Source of the DNA: Chitinophaga pinensis
GTDB taxonomy: Bacteria; Bacteroidota; Bacteroidia; Flavobacteriales_D; Crocinitomicaceae
NCBI GenBank assembly: GCA_945861175.1
Contig: CAMATR010000097.1
Location: 1-6,836 of the forward strand
DNA length: 6,836 nucleotides
Direction: 5' to 3'
The notes under the pieces were generated by a model. That model was not told the origin of the DNA. It did not search any database and worked only from the letters and a program-made list of their open reading frames with translations. Numbering within the stretch: position 1 is the stretch's first letter; the number at the start of each line of letters is the position of its first letter. Positions 1 to 5,391 of this stretch are shown one piece after another. A program made the position numbers and the translations under genes.

Positions 1-176
1 GCATGTTTTTTAATTGCACTTAAAACGGGAAAGCCAAAAGAAATATTTGGAACAAATACCCCATCCATAACGTCAATATGGAACCAATCCGCTGCAGAAT
101 GGTTTATCATTTCCACATCACGCTGGATATTTGCAAAATCACATGACAATACAGAAGGTGCAATAAGTAGACTCAT
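1..176 (-). CDS. rpe: Ribulose-phosphate 3-epimerase, N-terminal part (runs off the left edge)
   Basis: This enzyme interconverts D-ribulose 5-phosphate and D-xylulose 5-phosphate in the cytoplasmic pentose phosphate pathway. Only the first 58 codons are present, starting at the ATG whose complement lies at 174-176. The visible protein begins MSLLIAPSVLSCDFAN, matching the first beta strand of the family with its substrate-contacting Ser8. It continues to FHIDVMDGVFVPN (residues 32-44), which holds the metal ligands His33 and Asp35 and the conserved MDG and VPN segments. The remainder of the TIM barrel, including the later metal and catalytic residues, is outside the window. The gene lies 30 nt downstream of the L,D-transpeptidase gene on the same strand. 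A full-consensus -7 element in that gap suggests it can also be transcribed on its own. Identification is firm because the N-terminal signature is very specific. Confidence 0.93.
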   Translation of the reverse strand, partial: MSLLIAPSVLSCDFANIQRDVEMINHSAADWFHIDVMDGVFVPNISFGFPVLSAIKKH

Positions 177-191
177 TTTTTTATTTTTCTT

Positions 192-199
192 CAAATTTA
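192..199 (-). promoter_or_regulatory. Candidate Bacteroidota -7 promoter element for rpe
   Basis: Read on the minus strand this is TAAATTTG, a full match to the Bacteroidota housekeeping sigma -7 consensus TAnnTTTG. Its downstream edge is 15 nt from the rpe ATG, so transcription would begin only about 10 nt upstream of the start codon. No clear TTG is present about 20 nt further upstream, where the -33 element should be, and that region lies inside the end of the L,D-transpeptidase gene. It is therefore a probable but unproven internal promoter. Confidence 0.4.
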
Positions 200-206
200 G
201 TTAGAA

Positions 207-1793
207 TCATTCGTTCATGATGTTCAGAAACTCTTCATCTCTTAAATAAATATCAGGGTAAAAAATAATATTTGTTCGATCAGCATAAACAGTGCGATAC
301 TCAACATAAATGGGTACCGGATCAATGATTTTTATGCGATAATTTTCATTCAAATTCAATAAGCTATCGAACATTAGGGCAGTTATTGGATTTCTTTTTG
401 TTCGAACAGAATCATAATTCAATATTACTTTTGCAATACTGTCAGGATATTGACAACGCATACACCCATGAGAAAATGCACGAATATTCCTACTGAACAA
501 ATGTTTTGAGGGCGTATCATGCATATAAACACTGTATTTACTGTGGAATTCAAATTTTAAAACCCCAAGACTATTTTTAGGACCAGGTTGCTGAACTAAT
601 TTATAAGGAAATGTATTTTCTTTCACTCTAGACCAATTAATAGAGTAGGGGCTGACTTCATTGTCTCCTTTAAACAGTTTATAATTATTGTTTGCTAGAT
701 AAGCGGTATTTCCCTTTACAGAGGGTAAGACTTCTTTCCCAGCTATTGAGTAAGGGACATTCCAGTATGGGAAAATTACAATTTCATGAATACGAGATGA
801 AAGCTCCGGTGTTTCATGACCTACTTTACCAACTATGATCCGGTGTATTGCGCGAAGTGTGTCTTTGATCACAAGTCGCAAAACATACTCAGGAATATTA
901 ATGCCTAAATATTTTTCTGGATAAGGACTTCGGCTGCGCAATTTGTCCAAGGTAAGAGCTGCTCGCATAACCTTATGTTGATTGCTTTCATTTAAGGCTT
1001 GAGAAGTGTTTTCTCCGATAACAGCATCTGCTTTAATGGCATTAGCTATTTGGAATTGAGTTAATGCGGTATTGAATGCTTCTACTGAAGTATCACTTTC
1101 AATTAAATATTTTTTAGCGATTAAGGACTCACGAGCATTCGCTGCATTGCTAATAGAATCATCTTTTTCTATATTGATTTTAAATATTGTGTTATCCGTT
1201 CCATGATTCAAACAGAATCCATAAGTCTTATTAGCTAAAAAACGATAGTTAGTATCTTTACTTCCTTGATTCAGTATTATCTTGTCCATAATCAAAGTAT
1301 CGCGCTGGGCTAATAGTGAATCCAAGGATTCAATTGTAATAAAATTCCAAGGCTTATATTGCTTTAGCTTATGATCAATAAAGCCATTTCTCAGATCGAA
1401 CACCATAGAAGCTAGCTTTGCTGTAAGAAGAATTTCTTCTTCAATCCAGATTATTTTTCGTTTTTGAGCACCGTGAATAAGCCTGTTTTCTGGGATACCA
1501 AACCATAAACTTCTTTGCATAACATGCCTCAGCTGCAATCCTTGTGGTGAAATCATTGAATCATTTACCCACGTGGGCTTAAAGGCTCTATTTTTATAAT
1601 ATTCGTTAAGCCAAATTGATTGTTGTTCGCTAAACCCCATATCTGCTAGGTATTCTGTTTCCAAAGCTTTTTGAAGTTTTAGACTGAAAGGAATAGTATC
1701 ATTTTGAAAGAAATCAATAGAAACAGGCTGGCCCTCCTCAGAGCACGATGAAAGAAAAAGAATACTTAATGCAAATAGGTATAAAAAACGCAT
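207..1793 (-). CDS. L,D-transpeptidase lipoprotein (YcbB/LdtD-like, YkuD catalytic domain)
   Basis: This is a predicted envelope enzyme that forms 3-3 peptidoglycan cross-links or attaches partners to the stem peptide through a catalytic cysteine. The 528-aa protein starts with a lipoprotein signal peptide (lipobox LSSC, acylated Cys17). An N-terminal scaffold-like region contains FKPTW near residue 71. Next comes a degenerate peptidoglycan-binding-like helical stretch around 238-270, then the linker RAALTLDKLRS (277-287) and NIPEYVLRLV (299-308), typical of the YcbB group. The YkuD domain follows: GPKNSLGVLKFEF (404-416), His425, and the SHGC motif with His442 and catalytic Cys444. The order and length fit the YcbB family (about 500-600 aa). 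Two oddities are a second cysteine (Cys447) making a CxxC at the active site, and acidic residues right after the lipid-carrying cysteine. The gene is divergent from the rhomboid gene and sits upstream of rpe. The physiological substrate is not shown by the sequence. Confidence 0.9.
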   Translation of the reverse strand: MRFLYLFALSILFLSSCSEEGQPVSIDFFQNDTIPFSLKLQKALETEYLADMGFSEQQSIWLNEYYKNRAFKPTWVNDSMISPQGLQLRHVMQRSLWFGIPENRLIHGAQKRKIIWIEEEILLTAKLASMVFDLRNGFIDHKLKQYKPWNFITIESLDSLLAQRDTLIMDKIILNQGSKDTNYRFLANKTYGFCLNHGTDNTIFKINIEKDDSISNAANARESLIAKKYLIESDTSVEAFNTALTQFQIANAIKADAVIGENTSQALNESNQHKVMRAALTLDKLRSRSPYPEKYLGINIPEYVLRLVIKDTLRAIHRIIVGKVGHETPELSSRIHEIVIFPYWNVPYSIAGKEVLPSVKGNTAYLANNNYKLFKGDNEVSPYSINWSRVKENTFPYKLVQQPGPKNSLGVLKFEFHSKYSVYMHDTPSKHLFSRNIRAFSHGCMRCQYPDSIAKVILNYDSVRTKRNPITALMFDSLLNLNENYRIKIIDPVPIYVEYRTVYADRTNIIFYPDIYLRDEEFLNIMNE

Positions 1794-1816
1794 CGAGGAT
1801 TATATCATTAAATGAC

Positions 1817-1824
1817 TAATTTTG
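1817..1824 (+). promoter_or_regulatory. Candidate -7 promoter element for the rhomboid-aminotransferase pair
   Basis: The sequence TAATTTTG fully matches the Bacteroidota -7 consensus TAnnTTTG. It lies 36 nt upstream of the rhomboid ATG in the 67-nt gap between the two divergent genes, predicting a leader of about 30 nt. No TTG is seen at the expected -33 spacing, so the call rests on the -7 match and its position. I found no equally good element facing the L,D-transpeptidase. Confidence 0.45.
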
Positions 1825-1860
1825 TATTTCAATTTTTAGAAAGATAAACTTAAAAAGTTA

Positions 1861-2493
1861 ATGACTAATCAATTACTTATCAGTTTTTTAATGATTATAA
1901 TAATTGTGACTGTTATTGTTTCATTGAATACTTTTAATAAACAGCGATTCTTGAATAAATGGGTTTATTCTCCATATAGAGTAAAGCATGAAAAAGAATA
2001 TTACCGACTTTTCAGTCATATGTTTATTCATGCAGATAGTGTTCATTTGATATTTAATATGATGTCACTGTATTTTTTAGGAAGTTTCCTTGAAAGTGCT
2101 TTTATAGATTTCTATGGTTTAGTTGGTGGGGAGATTCATTTTATAATCCTATATTTTTTTGGTGGATTATTTTCGACATTAATCCCTTTCACCAGAAATC
2201 AAGACAATCCTAACTACCGCGCATTAGGTGCCTCAGGGGCAGTTTCAGCCGTTATTTTTGCAGCTATTATTTGGAATCCAGAAATGCAATTATCGATTTT
2301 ATTTTTGCCTATACCTATTCCGGCTTATATTTTTGGTCCTATATATCTTGCTTTTGAATATTGGGCGGACCGGAGAGGGGGCACCGGAATAGCCCATGAT
2401 GCGCACATTGGCGGAGCTATTTTCGGTGTGATTTACGTTTTAATTATTAATATTGAAAAAGGAAAAGAGTTCCTAAGTATAATTTTTGGTTAG
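1861..2493 (+). CDS. Rhomboid-family intramembrane serine protease
   Basis: This is a six-helix-type membrane protease that cleaves transmembrane substrates within or near the lipid bilayer. The 210-aa protein carries the complete active site: GASG with catalytic Ser125, and AHIGG with catalytic His182. It also has the HLIFNM segment, whose His62 and Asn66 correspond to the oxyanion-stabilising His150 and Asn154 of E. coli GlpG. The preceding FSHMFIHAD (51-59) is the usual entry to that helix. Hydrophobic segments lie at about 5-21, 61-80, 91-109, 121-137, 145-165 and 181-197. No extra soluble domain is present, so it is a minimal rhomboid. Its stop codon is 3 nt from the next start, indicating an operon with the PLP enzyme, although no functional link between the two is obvious. 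The leader has a small AACTT/AAGTT inverted repeat just before the ATG. The substrate is unknown. Confidence 0.92.
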   Translation: MTNQLLISFLMIIIIVTVIVSLNTFNKQRFLNKWVYSPYRVKHEKEYYRLFSHMFIHADSVHLIFNMMSLYFLGSFLESAFIDFYGLVGGEIHFIILYFFGGLFSTLIPFTRNQDNPNYRALGASGAVSAVIFAAIIWNPEMQLSILFLPIPIPAYIFGPIYLAFEYWADRRGGTGIAHDAHIGGAIFGVIYVLIINIEKGKEFLSIIFG

Positions 2494-2496
2494 AAG

Positions 2497-3354
2497 ATGC
2501 TTTACATAAACAACAACGGTACAATACTATCAAATGATGCCCCAACTATTCAGGCTGGAAACAGAGGTTATGTATATGGTGATGGGGTATTTGAAAGCAT
2601 AAGAATAATGAATGGTATGCCATTAAATATGGATAATCATATTAGAAGGCTACTAGAAGGAGCAAAAGCAATCAAAATGCGTCCCGCAAGTTTTTATACT
2701 ACCCAATTCTTCGAGGATAAGATCATTGAATTATGTCGAAAATCAGAAATAAAAGAAGGTGCACGCTGTCGAATATCCCTTGATCGCGTAACGGGTGGAG
2801 CTTACAAACCAGAATCCAACGAAGCCACCTATTTTATTGAGGTTTATCCTTATGAGTCGAATAATTTTGAGTTAAATTCCAAAGGAATTGAAATAGACTT
2901 GTATACCGACATTAAGAAACAAAAAAATCACTTGTCCAATTACAAAACTAAAAGTGGGTTGGTCTACGTAATGGCTGCAATCAATGCCACGGAAAGAAAA
3001 CTTGACGACTTATTGATAACAAATGATAAAGGAGGTATTCTGGAAAGTTCAAGCTGCAACGTTTTTGTTGTCAGCAATGGTGTTCTATACACACCTGGAC
3101 TAGATGAGGGTTGTTTGGCTGGAACCATGCGTATGCAGATAATTAACCTTGCAATCAAAAATAATATAAAGGTTTACGAGTGCAATATTTTACCACAAAA
3201 CCTATTGGCAGCAGATGAAATATTTTTTACCAATGCAATAAGAGGAGTTAATTGGGTAAGTGGTTATCGTACAAAACGTTATTTCAATAATGTTTCTAGA
3301 AAATTGGTTGCCTTATTGAATGAATATTGGGAAAATATCCTCTCAGAAAAATAG
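2497..3354 (+). CDS. Aminotransferase class IV (fold-type IV PLP enzyme: BCAT / D-amino-acid transaminase / aminodeoxychorismate lyase family)
   Basis: This is a cytoplasmic pyridoxal-phosphate enzyme of 285 aa, the normal family length. The N-terminal domain has the RGYVYGDGVFESIR block (23-36) and the HIRRLL segment (48-53), whose arginines bind PLP phosphate in relatives. The probable Schiff-base lysine is Lys150 in SNYKTKSG. The C-terminal domain has the signature DLLITN, then ILESSSCNVF with Glu183 (the residue that contacts the PLP ring nitrogen), and the phosphate-binding loop CLAGTMR (206-212). Sequence alone does not separate branched-chain aminotransferase, D-amino-acid transaminase and PabC-type aminodeoxychorismate lyase. 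The lack of a pabA/pabB neighbour or of ilv genes leaves the substrate open, so no gene symbol is given. It follows the rhomboid gene by 3 nt and is probably co-transcribed. The spacing leaves no room for its own promoter. Confidence 0.9.
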   Translation: MLYINNNGTILSNDAPTIQAGNRGYVYGDGVFESIRIMNGMPLNMDNHIRRLLEGAKAIKMRPASFYTTQFFEDKIIELCRKSEIKEGARCRISLDRVTGGAYKPESNEATYFIEVYPYESNNFELNSKGIEIDLYTDIKKQKNHLSNYKTKSGLVYVMAAINATERKLDDLLITNDKGGILESSSCNVFVVSNGVLYTPGLDEGCLAGTMRMQIINLAIKNNIKVYECNILPQNLLAADEIFFTNAIRGVNWVSGYRTKRYFNNVSRKLVALLNEYWENILSEK

Positions 3355-3523
3355 GGTTGACGTTTGTTAACAGATTTATACCGATCATTTCGAAATAAAA
3401 GCCTAACTTCACTTTCTTAAATTACGAAGCAATCAAATTCAAATTTTGTTGATAACGCTATATTTAGGGAAGTCAAGGTTCACTACAGAAACTATTTAAC
3501 ATAATATTTAAACGATAAATCGA
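3355..3523 (+). other. Long leader / intergenic region upstream of the cold-shock gene
   Basis: This 169-nt AT-rich gap carries no credible ORF or RNA gene. It includes a 10-bp palindrome ATTTCGAAAT at 3387-3396 and, near the coding start, the left arm of the inverted repeat described separately. The best promoter-like string, AAATTTTG at 3441-3448, differs from the -7 consensus at its first base and has no clear -33 partner, so I do not call a promoter. A long structured leader is usual for cold-shock mRNAs in other bacteria; that it functions so here is inference. No terminator for the aminotransferase gene is evident. Confidence 0.4.
3491..3508. repeat. Left arm of an 18-bp perfect inverted repeat flanking the cold-shock gene
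   Basis: ACTATTTAACATAATATT at this position is the exact reverse complement of 4006-4023. The arm occupies positions -33 to -16 relative to the cold-shock ATG at 3524, so pairing with the 3' arm in the mRNA would put a duplex directly beside the ribosome-loading region. There is no target-site duplication outside the arms and no transposase between them, so a transposon is unlikely. The pairing is seen directly; the role is inference. Confidence 0.6.
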
Positions 3524-3976
3524 ATGGCGAAATCGCAAGAGACATTCAGTAAAAAAGAAAAAGAAAAACTGCGTCAAAAAAAACGTCAGGATAAATTGAT
3601 TAAAAAGGAAGAACGTAAGGCAAATTCTTCAAATGGAGATTTAGATAGTATGATGGCCTATGTTGATGAGTTTGGTCGTATATCTGATACGCCACCAGAT
3701 CCTACTAAAAAGAAAACAGTTATTAACGCAAGTTCTATTGAGATAGGAGTTCCAAAGCGTGAGGACGAACCTGAGGAGCAAATGCGTGAGGGTAAGGTTA
3801 CGTATTTTAATTCAGCAAAAGGATATGGTTTTATTAAAGATCTTAAATCACAAGAAAATGTATTTGTTCATGTGAATGGTTTATCAGAAACTATAGCAGA
3901 GAACGATAAGGTTACTTTTGAGGTTGAACATGGCCATAAAGGATTGAATGCTGTGAACGTTAAAAAGGTATCTTAA
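3524..3976 (+). CDS. Cold-shock-domain RNA-binding protein with lysine-rich N-terminal extension
   Basis: This is a predicted RNA chaperone that binds single-stranded RNA or DNA and helps mRNAs stay unfolded and translatable, typically in the cold or during rapid growth. The 150-aa protein has two parts. Residues 1-35 are highly basic (many Lys, Arg and Glu, probably a helix). A linker contains the conserved-looking MMAYVDEFG and TPPDP (43-60). The cold-shock domain occupies about 88-148, with RNP1 KGYGFI (99-104) and RNP2 VFVHV (113-117) and the closing GLNAVNVKK. A classical Csp is only about 65-70 aa; this extended form is common in Bacteroidota. The gene stands alone with a 169-nt leader and a structured 3' flank, joined by an 18-bp inverted repeat, which suggests post-transcriptional control. 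The start is the first ATG of the reading frame and fits the family N-terminus MAKSQ. Confidence 0.92.
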   Translation: MAKSQETFSKKEKEKLRQKKRQDKLIKKEERKANSSNGDLDSMMAYVDEFGRISDTPPDPTKKKTVINASSIEIGVPKREDEPEEQMREGKVTYFNSAKGYGFIKDLKSQENVFVHVNGLSETIAENDKVTFEVEHGHKGLNAVNVKKVS

Positions 3977-3990
3977 TATCTCCTAGATAT
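3976..3990 (+). other. Small hairpin immediately after the cold-shock stop codon
   Basis: ATATCT and AGATAT form a 6-bp stem around a CCT loop, beginning at the last base of the TAA stop. It is AT-rich and lacks a following U-tract, so it is not a convincing intrinsic terminator. It may be a weak 3' UTR structure. Confidence 0.25.
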
Positions 3991-4003
3991 AATTGTCCTA
4001 TAA

Positions 4004-4028
4004 TTAATATTATGTTAAATAGTATTAA
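4004..4028 (+). other. 10-bp hairpin in the 3' flank of the cold-shock gene
   Basis: Arms 4004-4013 (TTAATATTAT) and 4019-4028 (ATAGTATTAA) pair over ten positions with a GTTAA loop. One pair, 4010 with 4022, is U-G in plus-strand RNA and would be an A-C mismatch in the opposite RNA, so the fold favours the plus transcript. No U-run follows, so termination is uncertain. It uses the same bases as the right arm of the long inverted repeat, making the two folds exclusive. Confidence 0.4.
4006..4023. repeat. Right arm of the 18-bp inverted repeat flanking the cold-shock gene
   Basis: AATATTATGTTAAATAGT here is the exact reverse complement of 3491-3508, 497 nt upstream across the whole cold-shock gene. 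It lies 29 nt beyond the stop codon, in the 114-nt gap before the DUF4268 gene. Confidence 0.6.
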
Positions 4029-4067
4029 AAAGAGATTCTAACTTTCAAAGTCCCTTCGCTTGTTTTT

Positions 4068-4075
4068 GTTATTTG
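4068..4075 (+). promoter_or_regulatory. Weak -7-like element for the DUF4268 gene
   Basis: GTTATTTG keeps the TTTG half of the TAnnTTTG consensus but not the TA. Its end is 15 nt from the ATG at 4091, the same distance as the rpe element. It also contains the TTG (4073-4075) that could otherwise be read as an alternative start codon. No -33 TTG is seen. Confidence 0.22.
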
Positions 4076-4090
4076 ATAATATCTAAACCA

Positions 4091-4555
4091 ATGTTACCTC
4101 GCGACGACCAGAAAATATACAACCAATTGTTTTGGAATGATTTTCGAAAATTTATGGGAGCAAACAGGTCAACCAATGGAAGAAAAATGAATTGGTTGAA
4201 TTATCCCTCCGATGTAAAGGATATCTACATCCGACTTCAAACTGATTCCAACTCTGCTAAAATATGTTTTGATATTCAAAGTCGAGATTCAGGAATTCGA
4301 TCCTTAATGTGGGAACAAATGTCTGAATTAAAAAAGATCATGGAAATTAAAATGAATTGTCAAGGAGAATGGATAGAGCAATTATACAATAATGAGGGAA
4401 AAGTTATTTCTCAAATTAAATGGGAGAAAAAAGGGTTGAACTTTTACGATGAAAATCAAAAATTAGAGATATTTGAGTTCTTTAAGGAAAAACTAATCGC
4501 CTTTGATATATTTTACCAGGAATTTAAAGAAGTTATTATAAATCTCGCTCATTGA
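4091..4555 (+). CDS. DUF4268 domain-containing protein
   Basis: This small soluble protein of 154 aa resembles the stand-alone DUF4268 proteins common in Bacteroidota. The function of the stand-alone form is not established. In other proteins the domain occurs at the C-terminus of nuclease-like or DNA-associated proteins, which is only a hint. Visible features are FWNDFRKFM (14-22), KMNWLNY (32-38), a hydrophilic beta strand KDIYIRLQ (43-50), the DIQSRDSGIR segment (61-70), a helix SLMWEQMSELKKIM, then GEWIEQLY and a helical tail ending FYQEFKEVI. There is no signal peptide or membrane segment. The reading frame can be extended to a TTG at 4073, but I choose the ATG at 4091 because family members begin just before this conserved region and because the TTG sits in a promoter-like string. 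It is probably a single-gene unit 114 nt after the cold-shock gene. Confidence 0.8.
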   Translation: MLPRDDQKIYNQLFWNDFRKFMGANRSTNGRKMNWLNYPSDVKDIYIRLQTDSNSAKICFDIQSRDSGIRSLMWEQMSELKKIMEIKMNCQGEWIEQLYNNEGKVISQIKWEKKGLNFYDENQKLEIFEFFKEKLIAFDIFYQEFKEVIINLAH

Positions 4556-4558
4556 GCG
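4546..4558 (+). other. Short palindrome over the DUF4268 stop codon
   Basis: CGCTCATTGAGCG is a perfect inverted repeat (CGCTC / GAGCG around ATT) that includes the TGA stop at 4553-4555. It could form a 5-bp GC-rich stem, notable in such AT-rich DNA. Only scattered T residues follow (4564-4573), so it is at best a weak terminator. It sits just before the -7-like element of the next gene. Confidence 0.25.
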
Positions 4559-4566
4559 GTAAATAT

Positions 4567-4574
4567 TAATTTTG
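4567..4574 (+). promoter_or_regulatory. Candidate -7 promoter element for the T9SS-exported protein
   Basis: TAATTTTG fully matches TAnnTTTG, identical to the element before the rhomboid gene. It ends only 4 nt before the first ATG (4579), so transcription would begin at or inside that codon. The second in-frame ATG at 4594 is at the usual distance. No clear -33 TTG is visible. Confidence 0.42.
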
Positions 4575-4578
4575 AGAA

Positions 4579-5391
4579 ATGATTATTCAGTATATGCAAT
4601 CTTACCTATTTCTTCTTTCAATCGTTATCTCCACTATTAGTTGGTCTCAAACGAATATTTTATCAACTGATTTTCAATCAGGAATCCCCATCAGCTATAG
4701 TATTGTAGATAATGATGGGAATTTACCTGACAATCAAGTTTCTATTTACACTTCTGCTTGGATTGTCATTTCTGACCCTGAAGATACGGCTGATTCAGTT
4801 GCCTCATCTACCTCTTATTTTAGTCCGAATGGAGTTGCGGATCGTTGGTTAATTACTCCTCCCCTTTCTCTTGGTGCCTATGGAAATTCAATCGAATGGC
4901 GGGCGAAATCAAAAGATGCATCTTACCCTGATGATTATTTGGTAATGGTTTCAGAAACTGATACAGATATTACAAGTTTTACGGATACTATAGGCTATAT
5001 AATTGAAGAAAATTTTGAATGGACAAGTCGTTATGCAGATTTATCTTCATTCGGTTATAATAACCAAACAGTCTTTATTGCTTTCAGAAATATTACTGAT
5101 GACGGATTTGTTTTATTTCTTGATGATATAAAAGTATGGGTTGAAGACCCAGCTAGTATTGCTGAAATATCCAATAATTCGGTAAATATATACCCCAATC
5201 CGGTTAATGATATTCTGACAGTTGAATCCATTTCAGCGATTGAAAATATACTTTTAACAGATGCAAATGGTAGTGTAATAGTAAATACAAATGAATCAAC
5301 ACTTAATTTAACAGGCATTAATCCAGGCCTCTATAATTTACTTGTTATGACTGAAAAAGGTGCAGTTTGGAAAAAGGTAATAAAATTCTAA
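4579..5391 (+). CDS. Secreted choice-of-anchor-J protein with type IX secretion (T9SS type A) sorting domain
   Basis: This is a predicted extracellular or cell-surface protein. It has a hydrophobic Sec signal peptide (to about residue 24, cleavage near WSQ). A beta-sandwich of the choice-of-anchor J / cleaved-adhesin type covers about 28-188: it opens STDFQSGIP, has ADRWLITPPLSL (87-98), YPDDYLVMVS (116-125), TVFIAFRN (164-171) and closes FLDDIKVWVE (180-189). The T9SS type A sorting domain covers about 196-270, with VNIYPNPVND (202-211) and the terminal GLYNLLV...WKKVIKF. Family knowledge says such tails direct outer-membrane export by the T9SS and are removed on the surface. The ligand is unknown; the single domain and short length suggest an adhesin-like or matrix protein. 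Two starts are possible: 4579 (given, longest) and 4594, favoured by the adjacent -7 element and giving MQSYLFLLS. The 3' end overlaps the converging lipoprotein gene by 4 nt. Confidence 0.88.
   Translation: MIIQYMQSYLFLLSIVISTISWSQTNILSTDFQSGIPISYSIVDNDGNLPDNQVSIYTSAWIVISDPEDTADSVASSTSYFSPNGVADRWLITPPLSLGAYGNSIEWRAKSKDASYPDDYLVMVSETDTDITSFTDTIGYIIEENFEWTSRYADLSSFGYNNQTVFIAFRNITDDGFVLFLDDIKVWVEDPASIAEISNNSVNIYPNPVNDILTVESISAIENILLTDANGSVIVNTNESTLNLTGINPGLYNLLVMTEKGAVWKKVIKF

Noticed and set aside
1847..1859. AACTT/AAGTT inverted repeat just before the rhomboid ATG as an operator or terminator
   Set aside because: A 5-bp AT-rich stem this short is expected by chance in such DNA.
2964..3158. 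64-codon minus-strand open frame inside the aminotransferase gene
   Set aside because: It lies fully opposite a conserved coding region with the PLP-enzyme signature and resembles no family.
3357..3382. Sigma-70-like TTGACG with TATACC after the aminotransferase gene
   Set aside because: The spacing is only 14 nt and Bacteroidota promoters use a different -33/-7 consensus.
3491..4023. The inverted repeat as terminal repeats of a small transposon carrying the cold-shock gene
   Set aside because: There is no transposase, no flanking target duplication, and the gene is a typical chromosomal Bacteroidota gene.
4073..4090. TTG start giving a six-residue longer DUF4268 protein
   Set aside because: A normal ATG follows at 4091, the extra residues match no family feature, and the TTG is part of a -7-like string.
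5055..5318. 87-codon minus-strand open frame opposite the T9SS sorting domain
   Set aside because: The plus strand encodes a recognisable sorting tail here; the antisense frame has no motif or start signal.
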